NCBI GenBank assembly: GCA_034006965.1
Contig: JAVERU010000130.1
Span: 1 to 8,634, forward strand
Reading direction: 5' to 3'
DNA length: 8,634 nucleotides
From: Perlabentimonas sp034006965
GTDB taxonomy: Bacteria; Bacteroidota; Bacteroidia; Bacteroidales; Tenuifilaceae
Shown here: positions 1 through 6,518 of the stretch, in pieces
Numbering within the stretch: position 1 is the first letter of the stretch
How the letters are laid out: each line of letters begins with the position of its first letter
Notes under the pieces: generated by a model
Seen by the model: only the letters and a program-made list of their open reading frames with translations
Databases searched by the model: none
Told to the model about the DNA's origin: nothing
Position numbers and translations under genes: made by a program

Positions 1-423
1 TCGGAGCCTAATGCTGGTAATAATTACGCAGTATCTTATGTAACTGGTACGGTAGCCAACATCACCTTTATTACAGCGGTTAACCTACAAAGCGTTAAAA
101 TTACCAATTCAACCTACGCTTACCATTCTATCCTTAATGGCGATGATTATACTCGCAAGTTTGAGGATGGCGATTGGTTTTTACTAACCATTGTTGGGTT
201 TAATAGTGACGAAGAAATATTAGGGCAGGAGACGTTTTATCTTGCTGACTTTAGAAACTCTGCAAGCGTAGTAGTTGACGACTGGACAAAAATTGATTTA
301 AGGGGATTAAAAGGTGTAACCAAAATCGTTTTCCATCTCACCTCTTCCGATGTTGGTGAATTTGGTATGAACACCCCAGCCTACTTCTGTATGGATGATT
401 TGGTGTATACATATATGAATTAA
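1..423 (+). CDS. DUF4465 domain protein, C-terminal part (5' end outside window)
   Basis: This open frame enters from the left edge and gives 140 residues before the TAA at 421-423. It matches the C-terminal half of the DUF4465 family, secreted or surface proteins of Bacteroidota with no established biochemical role. Family hallmarks visible in order are NNYAVSY near the start, ITNSTYAYHSILNGDDY at about 36-52, the W-F-L-L-T-I strand, FYLADFR at about 79-85, a VDDWTKIDL segment, and the closing GMNTPAYFCMDDLVY at about 122-136. The fold is expected to be a beta-sandwich resembling a carbohydrate-binding module; that is family-level inference. The protein ends right after the domain, with no C-terminal T9SS sorting signal. 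The signal peptide or lipobox would lie upstream and cannot be seen. A hairpin follows 12 nt after the stop. I am confident in the family, not in the function. Confidence 0.85.
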   Translation, partial: SEPNAGNNYAVSYVTGTVANITFITAVNLQSVKITNSTYAYHSILNGDDYTRKFEDGDWFLLTIVGFNSDEEILGQETFYLADFRNSASVVVDDWTKIDLRGLKGVTKIVFHLTSSDVGEFGMNTPAYFCMDDLVYTYMN

Positions 424-434
424 AGTATCTTGCA

Positions 435-468
435 TATCCATTCGGCATCCACAGCTGCCGAATGGATA
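435..468 (+). terminator. Strong 13-bp hairpin after the DUF4465 gene, probable terminator
   Basis: Arms at 435-447 and 456-468 are perfectly complementary over 13 bp (TATCCATTCGGCA and TGCCGAATGGATA) around an 8-nt loop. The hairpin starts 12 nt after the DUF4465 stop codon, as expected for a transcript end. No T-tract follows (the next bases are CGCTTAAACCC), so it may instead be a processing or stabilising structure that leaves partial read-through into the lipoprotein genes. No TAnnTTTG promoter box was found between it and the ATG at 501. Confidence 0.6.
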
Positions 469-500
469 CGCTTAAACCCTCAACCCTACGATCCAAACCC

Positions 501-1130
501 ATGCGACTAAAACTTTCGTTGATCATATTCTCGCTGACACTCTTTTACTCATGCTGCAACGAGGATCCAATAGAAACTGCTCGATTCGAACTGGCAGATG
601 AAGAGATATCGATAATGCCCTATGAGCAGGGGGAGTTGCTATCGTTTACACACTCCAACGGATATACCTTTGATATTGCTGTTGAAGAAAGCAACGTTAG
701 ATGGGAAAAACTTCATGATTTTTGCGAGTGGTTTTGCTGTCCACCAACCTATATCTCTGTACAAACCAAAACAGCTAAGCTTGTATCGACTTACCCCAAA
801 TTAATATTTGAAATTACCATCGAGGGCAACAGTTACCTTCACTCTGATTACAAAGGCTTTAATATCACCCTAAACAATAAACACCAAGCAACGATTCTAT
901 ATAACGATGAGTATAACTTCGAAACCGACTCAGCTAGCAATATATTCTTTTACGAGTCGATGGAAATTAGTGGCAAGAACTACCAAAATGTTGTGGAGAA
1001 ACATTTCGATTCGCATTACTACATCAGCGACACAACCCTACTATTACCTAAATCGGTATATTACAACAAGCTTTCGGGATTACTAATGCTAAAAATGAGT
1101 AACGATGAAACGTTTTCGCTTATTAACTAG
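501..1130 (+). CDS. Small secreted lipoprotein, unknown function
   Basis: The predicted product is a 209-residue lipoprotein. I chose the ATG at 501 because it gives a compact signal peptide (MRLKLSLIIFSLTLFYSC) with basic residues then a hydrophobic core. The longer reading from the ATG at 462 would start inside the right arm of the hairpin at 435-468 and add 13 hydrophilic residues ahead of the signal. The likely lipidated residue is C18 or C19 (F-Y-S-C-C-N); the lipobox is imperfect. The mature part looks beta-rich, with a cysteine cluster FCEWFCCPP at about 74-82, and ends in GLLMLKMSNDETFSLIN. A G-L-x-x-(F/M)-x-x-x-x-G/D-x-T-(F/W) ending is a pattern I associate with small Bacteroidota lipoproteins, and the next gene ends in the same way. 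The gene overlaps the next one by 26 nt, so the two are probably translated together. I do not recognise a named domain. Confidence 0.8.
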   Translation: MRLKLSLIIFSLTLFYSCCNEDPIETARFELADEEISIMPYEQGELLSFTHSNGYTFDIAVEESNVRWEKLHDFCEWFCCPPTYISVQTKTAKLVSTYPKLIFEITIEGNSYLHSDYKGFNITLNNKHQATILYNDEYNFETDSASNIFFYESMEISGKNYQNVVEKHFDSHYYISDTTLLLPKSVYYNKLSGLLMLKMSNDETFSLIN

Positions 1131-1713
1131 TGCTGCAGCACTAATGGGTACACTCACCCTGGCATTAAGTTGTGGCGATAAAATTGTTGGTACTTTCTAT
1201 CTTTCAGAAGAAGCATTAAAATACGAGATAGATACCACAATCACATCATTCAGAATGGTTGATAACCATGGTATTACCGAAGAGTTTTACCTGCATAGCG
1301 ACAGCTGGGGAACAAGCTATAAGTACTTTCACGAATGGGGTGTAGATGGCAATGCCTTTGGGGAAACCTTTTACGTAAAGTACCTTTCTGTTTTAAATGA
1401 TTTTTGCATGACGTACGTGCTTAGGGCCGATGTTGATTACTCTGAGCTAGAGGTTGAGTGGGGGTATAAAGATTTTATAAGGTACAACTTTAGGGACAAA
1501 AAAGTAGTTTTTGGCACTAAGGCGAAGGTTAAATTTTACGATTCACTTTGGGTAAAAGATCATACCTACGGTAGAATTATCGAAATTGATTACACCGATG
1601 TAGAAGATAAGATAAGCGAAGACACCCCTGTGAAAACATTTATCTCCGGTGAACGGGGACTAATTAAATTCACGCTAAAATCGGGTGTAACCTTTGAACG
1701 TTTAGACTACTAA
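1105..1713 (+). CDS. Small secreted lipoprotein, unknown function
   Basis: The product is a 202-residue predicted lipoprotein. Its signal peptide has a basic start (MKRFR), a hydrophobic stretch and a lipobox ending L-A-L-S-C, with C23 the likely lipidated residue followed by G-D. The start at 1105 is preferred over the internal ATG at 1144 because the latter would remove the positively charged N-region. The gene starts inside the preceding lipoprotein gene (26-nt overlap), suggesting coupled translation. The mature part is rich in aromatic and acidic residues and probably beta-structured, with no cysteine cluster like its neighbour's. It ends FISGERGLIKFTLKSGVTFERLDY, resembling the C-terminus of the upstream protein, so the two may be diverged members of one family or share a terminal motif only. 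I recognise no catalytic motif. A surface or periplasmic role is inferred from the signal and the neighbours. Confidence 0.8.
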   Translation: MKRFRLLTSAAALMGTLTLALSCGDKIVGTFYLSEEALKYEIDTTITSFRMVDNHGITEEFYLHSDSWGTSYKYFHEWGVDGNAFGETFYVKYLSVLNDFCMTYVLRADVDYSELEVEWGYKDFIRYNFRDKKVVFGTKAKVKFYDSLWVKDHTYGRIIEIDYTDVEDKISEDTPVKTFISGERGLIKFTLKSGVTFERLDY

Positions 1714-1743
1714 TCCAAACAAAAGTGATTACAAGAATTTGTT

Positions 1744-3279
1744 ATGCTTAAAAATAGAGTAGCAATATTTACAACATTGCTCATCGGATTCTTATGGTTC
1801 TTTCTTCCAGCAAGGGCAAACAACCTAAACCTTGCCAATGGCGATATTACTGGCAACACGGTTACCTTTGAAATTGGCTGGGAAAACGCTTGGAACTACA
1901 CCGAGAACGATGGCAACCATGATGCAATATGGATCTTTGTGAAGGGGCAAACTGCTTCAGGCAGCTGGATTCATATAGATGTTGAGCAAAGCAGCACATT
2001 GCACCATACCTCATCGCCCCTGACGATAGAAACCGTTTCCGACGGAAAAGGGCTATTCCTACTTCTGCAAACCCAAGGTTTTACAAATGTAGTAGCAGCA
2101 CAAGTTTCGGTTAAAACCACCGTAAACCTTGAAGAGTTTAGGCACATAAAAATCTTTGGAATCGAAATGGTTCATATTCCTCAGGGCTCTTTTTATATAG
2201 GCGACGGAGCATCGGTATCGTCGCTTGCCAATGCAGGTGGCAACCCGATCCTGGTTGAATCGGAGGAGGAAATTGACCTCACAAAAATTACAATCCATAA
2301 TCCAAATACTGAATTTGCACCAGCTGAATTGCCTCAACTTCTACCCAGTGGGTTTCCCAAGGGAACAGCATCATTCTATGTTATGAAATACGAAGTATCA
2401 CAGCTTCAGTATGTCGATTTCTTGAACACGCTTACATATACTCAGCAGAAGAACCGCACCTCACTCCTACCCTCCTCGCCCAAAGGCACATTCGCAATGG
2501 TAAATCCCTACCAGCGCGATAGCTTATACCGCAATGGAATTGTAATCATGGAGCCGGGAGTTGAGTCGAGCAAACCTGCTCGTTACGCAATGGACTATAA
2601 CAAAAACCAACAGCCTAACGACAACGAGGATGGTTTGCACAGGGCGGCCAACTTTCTTAGCTGGGCCGACCTGAGCGCCTACCTCGACTGGGCTGCACTG
2701 CGCCCCATTACCGAGTTAGAATTCGAAAAGCTAAGCCGTGGAAAAAGCACCACACCTGTTGCCGGCGAATTTGCCTGGGGCACAGCAACGGTAAGCAATG
2801 CCAATAACCCAACCAATGATGGTACAGTTTTTGAGTCAGTAAGCGATGTTCCTTTGTCCGAGAGCGGACTGGCCAATCACGGAACCTATATTGCAACCGA
2901 AGGATGGGGATTACGTGGGGTGCTCCGTACTGGTTTTGCAGCCAACGAGAGTACCAACAGGCTTGAGGCCGGCGCAACCTACTACGGTGTAATGGAGATT
3001 AGCGGAAATGTGTGGGAGCAAACCATTATGATTGCCGGAGGAGGCGAAAACTTCACAAGAACCAATGGCGACGGAATGATCGACGAGAGTGGAAATGCCA
3101 ATGTGCAGTCGTGGTGTAACCCTAGCACCGCATCGGGCGTATTACTGAAAGGTGGCGGGTGGCAAAGCACCATATCGGATGTTGGATCGTGGCGCGATTT
3201 GGCTATTTCCGACAGGTTTTACTCCCACCTAAAACCAGCAAGCAGAAGAAATTCAGTGGGGGGTAGAGGGGGTAGATAA
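1744..3279 (+). CDS. Secreted FGE/SUMF1-fold protein with N-terminal beta domain, lacking catalytic cysteines
   Basis: The product has 511 residues. Residues 1-26 are a Sec signal peptide (hydrophobic core about 5-20, then PARA-NN) without a lipobox. Residues 27-140 are a beta-rich domain with VTFEIGWENAWNYT, AIWIFVKGQ and a closing HIKIFGIEMVHIPQGSFYIGDG. This arrangement is common in Bacteroidota proteins annotated as SUMF1/EgtB/PvdO family. The FGE-like domain runs from about 142 to the end: FYVMKYEVSQLQYVDFL (211-227), RPITELEFEKLSRG (320-333), GVMEISGNVWEQ (415-426), LKGGGW (468-473) and RRNSVGGRGGR at the end. True formylglycine-generating enzymes use a cysteine pair late in the domain. 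Here the only cysteine in the whole protein is C458, so sulfatase-type formylglycine formation is unlikely. A binding or structural role, as for the FGE-like T9SS proteins GldJ and GldK/PorK, is more plausible but is inference. The gene lies 30 nt after the lipoprotein pair and 39 nt before a T9SS-domain gene. Confidence 0.88.
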   Translation: MLKNRVAIFTTLLIGFLWFFLPARANNLNLANGDITGNTVTFEIGWENAWNYTENDGNHDAIWIFVKGQTASGSWIHIDVEQSSTLHHTSSPLTIETVSDGKGLFLLLQTQGFTNVVAAQVSVKTTVNLEEFRHIKIFGIEMVHIPQGSFYIGDGASVSSLANAGGNPILVESEEEIDLTKITIHNPNTEFAPAELPQLLPSGFPKGTASFYVMKYEVSQLQYVDFLNTLTYTQQKNRTSLLPSSPKGTFAMVNPYQRDSLYRNGIVIMEPGVESSKPARYAMDYNKNQQPNDNEDGLHRAANFLSWADLSAYLDWAALRPITELEFEKLSRGKSTTPVAGEFAWGTATVSNANNPTNDGTVFESVSDVPLSESGLANHGTYIATEGWGLRGVLRTGFAANESTNRLEAGATYYGVMEISGNVWEQTIMIAGGGENFTRTNGDGMIDESGNANVQSWCNPSTASGVLLKGGGWQSTISDVGSWRDLAISDRFYSHLKPASRRNSVGGRGGR

Positions 3280-3288
3280 AATAATTGC

Positions 3289-3296
3289 TATATTTG
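3289..3296 (+). promoter_or_regulatory. Possible -7 promoter box (TATATTTG) before the sorting-domain gene
   Basis: TATATTTG fits the Bacteroidota -7 consensus TAnnTTTG and sits 22 nt before the ATG at 3319. No TTG -33 element is present at the usual 19-21 nt upstream spacing, which instead falls in the G-rich end of the previous gene. It could give a minor internal start within the operon, or be a chance match. Confidence 0.3.
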
Positions 3297-3305
3297 ATTA
3301 ACGGT

Positions 3306-3311
3306 AGGAGG
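3306..3311 (+). promoter_or_regulatory. Canonical Shine-Dalgarno AGGAGG
   Basis: A perfect AGGAGG lies 7 nt before the ATG at 3319. It supports that start. It is notable because Bacteroidota genes generally lack strong Shine-Dalgarno sequences and the other genes in this cluster show none. Confidence 0.6.
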
Positions 3312-3318
3312 CAACATT

Positions 3319-3735
3319 ATGAGAAAAATATACCTAATAGTTCTAATTACTTTTCAATTTACAGCCGTGGTGAATGCCCAAGCCCACTACTCAGGTGGTA
3401 CTGGTGGTGGATACGCATCAACAGCAATAGGAAACAGCACTTTCGCTTTTCAGGGCGATAGCATCCCAACCAAAGCATTTGATGTTACTGTGTTTCCAAA
3501 CCCACTTACTAGCAACGATGTATTTAAAGCCAAATTCACCGGTCTTAAGCATACCGAGAAAATATCAATTGTTGTTTCGGATATGATTGGCAGCAGGCTA
3601 ATGGTTGAGCAAGTGGATGCAAGCGACGAGATTACCATTAACCTTCCCATCGATAGGCTCTCGAAGGGAATATACCTCATCACATTCCAGCACAACAACC
3701 ATAAGATAACACGTCGTTTCAACTATAGTAACTAA
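3319..3735 (+). CDS. Short protein with T9SS type A C-terminal sorting domain
   Basis: The product has 138 residues. Residues 1-21 form a signal peptide ending VVNAQ. Residues 22-52 are a glycine/serine-rich linker with SGGTGGGYAS. Residues 55-138 are a type A sorting domain of the type IX secretion system: V-F-P-N-P at 58-62, a central strand with V-S-D-M-I-G-S at 86-92, LSKGIYLITF at 114-123, and a basic end KITRRFNYSN. In this family the domain directs cargo across the outer membrane and is usually removed as the protein is anchored or released. Here there is almost no cargo, about 33 residues. The gene directly follows the FGE-like protein, which has a signal peptide but no sorting domain of its own, and is probably in the same transcript. 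Either this is a tiny surface protein, or its sorting domain works in partnership with a neighbour; the second idea is speculative. Confidence 0.88.
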   Translation: MRKIYLIVLITFQFTAVVNAQAHYSGGTGGGYASTAIGNSTFAFQGDSIPTKAFDVTVFPNPLTSNDVFKAKFTGLKHTEKISIVVSDMIGSRLMVEQVDASDEITINLPIDRLSKGIYLITFQHNNHKITRRFNYSN

Positions 3736-3753
3736 CCATATACACATAGCATT

Positions 3754-3786
3754 AAACGCCCTGAGCTTTAACAGTTCAGGGCGTTT
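3754..3786. terminator. Bidirectional hairpin terminator between converging genes
   Basis: Arms at 3754-3766 (AAACGCCCTGAGC) and 3774-3786 (GTTCAGGGCGTTT) pair over 13 positions with one G-U wobble around a 7-nt loop. The G/C-rich core is flanked by A-runs on the left and T-runs on the right, so it can act on both strands. It lies 18 nt after the sorting-domain gene stop and 20 nt beyond the murF-alr stop on the other strand, exactly between the two gene ends. Confidence 0.85.
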
Positions 3787-3806
3787 GCTTTAACACAAAA
3801 GTTAAA

Positions 3807-6278
3807 CTACTCCTGTATATATATACGTTTAACCCTACGCGATACTGATGTGAAAACCTCGTAAGGAATGGTATCGAGCTGCTTAGCTATTTGCTCTACA
3901 GAGGGATTCTCGCCAAAAACCACAACCTCTGTACCCTCGGCAACATTCGGAATTTCGGTTATGTCAATGGTGCAGGTATCCATACTCACGTTGCCTATAA
4001 TTGGGGCAGGCGTTCCATTTACCAAAACGTGTCCTACCCCATTGCTCAATCGTCTATTCAGCCCATCGGCGTAGCCTATGGGAATTGTGGCAACTATTGA
4101 TGGCTTACTGATAACCCCCTTGCGGTTGTAGCCAACCGTTTCGCCCTCGGGCAGTAGCTTTATCTGCGCAATGTACGACTTGAGCGAATTCACAACCTGT
4201 AGCTTTCGCCCCTGCTTTGCGCTAATTCCGTAAAGGCCAATGCCCAAGCGAACCATATCGAACTGAGCATCTGGGAAACGTTCGATACCGGCCGAATTTA
4301 AGATATGCCTGATGGGCTTGTAGCCTATGGCCTCTGCAATTCGGTCGGAAATTCGCTCGAATAGGGCTATCTGCTTTCGCGAGAAGTCATCTAGCTCGCC
4401 ATCGTCGCTTGCCGCCAGATGCGAAAAGATGCTCTGAATATGAATGTAGGGATGATCCTTCACACGGGCAATAAGGTCGTCAATATCGCTTTGCATAAAA
4501 CCTAACCTATGCATACCCGTGTCAATTTTGATATGTATGGGGTAGCTATTAACCCCCTGTTTGCTTGCAGCAGAGACAACGCTTTGCAGGCTACCAAAGC
4601 TGAATATCTCGGGCTCAAGGTTGTACTCAATCATTAGATCGTAATTCTCAAACGTAGGGTTTAGCACTACAATGGGTAGCGCTATCCCCGCCTCGCGCAG
4701 GGCTATACCCTCGTCGGTAAAGGCAACGCCTAGGTAATCGACCCTATGGAACTGTAAAAGGTTGGCAATTTCATGCGAGCCCGAACCATACGAGAATGCT
4801 TTCACCATGGCCATCACCTTTACATCGGGGTTGAGCAAACTACGGAAATGATTTAAATTGCTAACCAATGCATTAAGATTTATTTCGAGGATGGTACGGT
4901 GGCTTTTCCGCTCGAGCAATGCCGATATGCGCTCGAACCGGAACTGCCTACTCCCCTTGAGCAGAATGGCTGAGTCAACAAACTCGCTGCGGGTATACCA
5001 TCGGATAAACGCTTCGGTTGTTACAAAGAACTCGCTTCCACGGGGGAAAATATCTGCAAACCGAGAGATTTCGGTACCAACGCCCAGCACTCGATCGACC
5101 CCTTTCACGGTCACCAGATTTGCCACATCGGCATAAAGACTCTCGGATGATTGACCACTTTGGAGTATATCGGAAAGGATAAGCACACGTTGAGAATGCT
5201 GCCGCTGCTGCGCAAGAAAATCGAGGGCAATGGATAGCGAACCTATGTCGGAGTTGTAGCTATCGTTTATGATGGTGCATCCATTCACCCCTTCCTTTTG
5301 CTCTAGCCGCATGGCAACTGGTTGCAGGTTATACATCCGCTTGGCAACATCAGGAACGCTTACTCCAAGCAATAGCAAAACGCACAAGCAATGCATTGCA
5401 TTCTCTACCGCCGCCTCATCGGCAAAGGGTATTGTAATGTCGTAGGTTTTCTGATTATAGGCAAAGGTTAGCTCCGTTTTACCCTGAACTACAGTGGCCA
5501 TTTTGAGCAGAACATCCACATCGCCCTTACGACCCCAGGTGAAAAGTTTAACCGATTCCTTGGGGGAGATATTCTTAACCAGGCTATTAATCACCTCATA
5601 ATCGGTAGAGTAGACAAGAGTCTCCACCTTGGAAAACAGCTTCATCTTCTCTCTTGCTTTGGTCTCAATATCAGCAAAATTCTCCTGATGAGCCATCCCA
5701 ATATTGGTGAATACTCCAATGGTAGGAGATACAATGGGTTCGAGCTTCTCCATTTCGCCAGGCTGAGAGATTCCAGCCTCGAATATTGCCAAATTACACT
5801 TGGAGTTGAGCTGTAGTACCGAGAGGGGCACTCCCAGCTGCGAGTTATAACTCTTTGGGCTACGGATAAGCTGAAAATCGGTTCCTAGCAGCTGCGAAAG
5901 CCACTCCTTTACTATTGTTTTGCCATTACTGCCTGTGATACCTATAACGGGTAGCGTGAAGCTCTGCCTATGGTAGGTTGCTAGCTGTTGTAATGCTTGG
6001 AGGGAGTTGTATACCTGAAGGAAAGCAGCATCGGGATGCTCTGCACTGAGATTTGCCGCACTGCTCACCACAAATACCCTAACACCACGGGCGTAGAGCT
6101 CGGGGATATAAGAGTGGCCATCGTGCTGCTCACCCACCAAGGCAAAGAATACCGAATGTTGGGTTTGCATCACCATTCGGCTATCGGTTACCACTACCTG
6201 TATGGGTTCTTGCTTTAAATCTCCATAGGCACGAGCATCAATTATCTTCGCAAGCTGTTCAATGCTATAGTGTAGCAT
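3807..6278 (-). CDS. murF-alr: Bifunctional UDP-MurNAc-tripeptide:D-Ala-D-Ala ligase / alanine racemase
   Basis: The 823-residue product is a cytoplasmic fusion of two peptidoglycan precursor enzymes, an arrangement known in Bacteroidota. Residues 1 to about 455 are MurF, which uses ATP to join D-Ala-D-Ala to UDP-MurNAc-tripeptide. It has an N-terminal substrate domain with VVTDSR (28-34), the P-loop GITGSNGKT (113-121), FEAGISQPGEM (166-176), the TNIGMAHQENF segment (191-201) and INDSYNSDIGS (337-347). Residues from about 461 onward are a PLP-dependent alanine racemase, interconverting L- and D-alanine. The PLP lysine is K493 in VMAMVKAFSYGSG, the second catalytic residue is Y717 in TVGYNRKG, and IGYADG (734-739) and GNVSMDTC (762-769) are also conserved. 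Both active sites look intact. The first half would consume a dipeptide derived from the product of the second half. The gene is monocistronic in this window and converges on the sorting-domain gene. Confidence 0.97.
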   Translation of the reverse strand: MLHYSIEQLAKIIDARAYGDLKQEPIQVVVTDSRMVMQTQHSVFFALVGEQHDGHSYIPELYARGVRVFVVSSAANLSAEHPDAAFLQVYNSLQALQQLATYHRQSFTLPVIGITGSNGKTIVKEWLSQLLGTDFQLIRSPKSYNSQLGVPLSVLQLNSKCNLAIFEAGISQPGEMEKLEPIVSPTIGVFTNIGMAHQENFADIETKAREKMKLFSKVETLVYSTDYEVINSLVKNISPKESVKLFTWGRKGDVDVLLKMATVVQGKTELTFAYNQKTYDITIPFADEAAVENAMHCLCVLLLLGVSVPDVAKRMYNLQPVAMRLEQKEGVNGCTIINDSYNSDIGSLSIALDFLAQQRQHSQRVLILSDILQSGQSSESLYADVANLVTVKGVDRVLGVGTEISRFADIFPRGSEFFVTTEAFIRWYTRSEFVDSAILLKGSRQFRFERISALLERKSHRTILEINLNALVSNLNHFRSLLNPDVKVMAMVKAFSYGSGSHEIANLLQFHRVDYLGVAFTDEGIALREAGIALPIVVLNPTFENYDLMIEYNLEPEIFSFGSLQSVVSAASKQGVNSYPIHIKIDTGMHRLGFMQSDIDDLIARVKDHPYIHIQSIFSHLAASDDGELDDFSRKQIALFERISDRIAEAIGYKPIRHILNSAGIERFPDAQFDMVRLGIGLYGISAKQGRKLQVVNSLKSYIAQIKLLPEGETVGYNRKGVISKPSIVATIPIGYADGLNRRLSNGVGHVLVNGTPAPIIGNVSMDTCTIDITEIPNVAEGTEVVVFGENPSVEQIAKQLDTIPYEVFTSVSRRVKRIYIQE

Positions 6279-6382
6279 AAGTTGGGTATTTCAGTTTAAA
6301 GTAATAACGCAAATGTACCCAAGAATAATTAAAAATCCCAGCGGTATAAAACACCACAACCGATTAATCAATAAGTTGGGTA
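6277..6382. repeat. Three copies of TTGGGTA around the murF-alr start
   Basis: A 12-bp direct repeat, ATAAGTTGGGTA, occurs at 6277-6288 and 6371-6382. The core occurs a third time inverted, within TGTACCCAA at 6314-6322, which is a 9-bp inverted match to TTGGGTACA at 6376-6384. The first copy touches the murF-alr start codon and the inverted copy overlaps its candidate -7 box. They could be operator sites or leftovers of a small duplication; chance is not excluded. Confidence 0.45.
6310..6317 (-). promoter_or_regulatory. Candidate -7 promoter box (TACATTTG) for murF-alr
   Basis: Read on the minus strand this is TACATTTG, a full match to the Bacteroidota -7 consensus TAnnTTTG, 31 nt upstream of the murF-alr start. 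No clear TTG -33 element is found 19-21 nt further upstream, so the assignment rests on the box and its position only. Confidence 0.42.
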
Positions 6383-6466
6383 CAATTGTAAGAATGACAG
6401 ACCGTTATCCAGAATTCCAGCGAGAAGTGAATATTTGTACCGTTAATAAATTGTAATAAGTTTTCA

Positions 6467-6497
6467 TTGGTAAATGAACCAAAAAGCCTTACGTTTG
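6467..6497 (+). promoter_or_regulatory. Bacteroidota-type promoter for the restriction-modification genes
   Basis: TTG at 6467-6469 and TACGTTTG at 6490-6497 are separated by 20 nt, matching the Bacteroidota sigma-70 layout of a -33 TTG and a -7 TAnnTTTG with 19-21 nt spacing. The ATG of the methyltransferase is 21 nt after the -7 box, implying a very short leader of roughly 15 nt. No second promoter was seen for the downstream gene and no controller-protein gene is present. Confidence 0.7.
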
Positions 6498-6518
6498 AAA
6501 TAGGTTTTAAAACGCAAT

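Noticed and set aside
462..500. Upstream ATG at 462 as the start of the first lipoprotein
   Set aside because: It lies inside the right arm of the hairpin at 435-468 and adds a hydrophilic extension before the signal peptide; the ATG at 501 gives a normal lipoprotein signal.
1744..3279. Active formylglycine-generating sulfatase maturase
   Set aside because: The whole protein contains only one cysteine, so the known cysteine-pair chemistry is not available, and no sulfatase gene is nearby.
4858..5136. Plus-strand open frame inside murF-alr
   Set aside because: It is antisense to the intact MurF-racemase coding region and has low-complexity composition typical of a shadow frame.
6279..6518. 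Controller (C) protein gene or C-box for the restriction-modification module
   Set aside because: No small helix-turn-helix gene fits in the 240-nt interval and no convincing C-box symmetry was seen in front of the methyltransferase.
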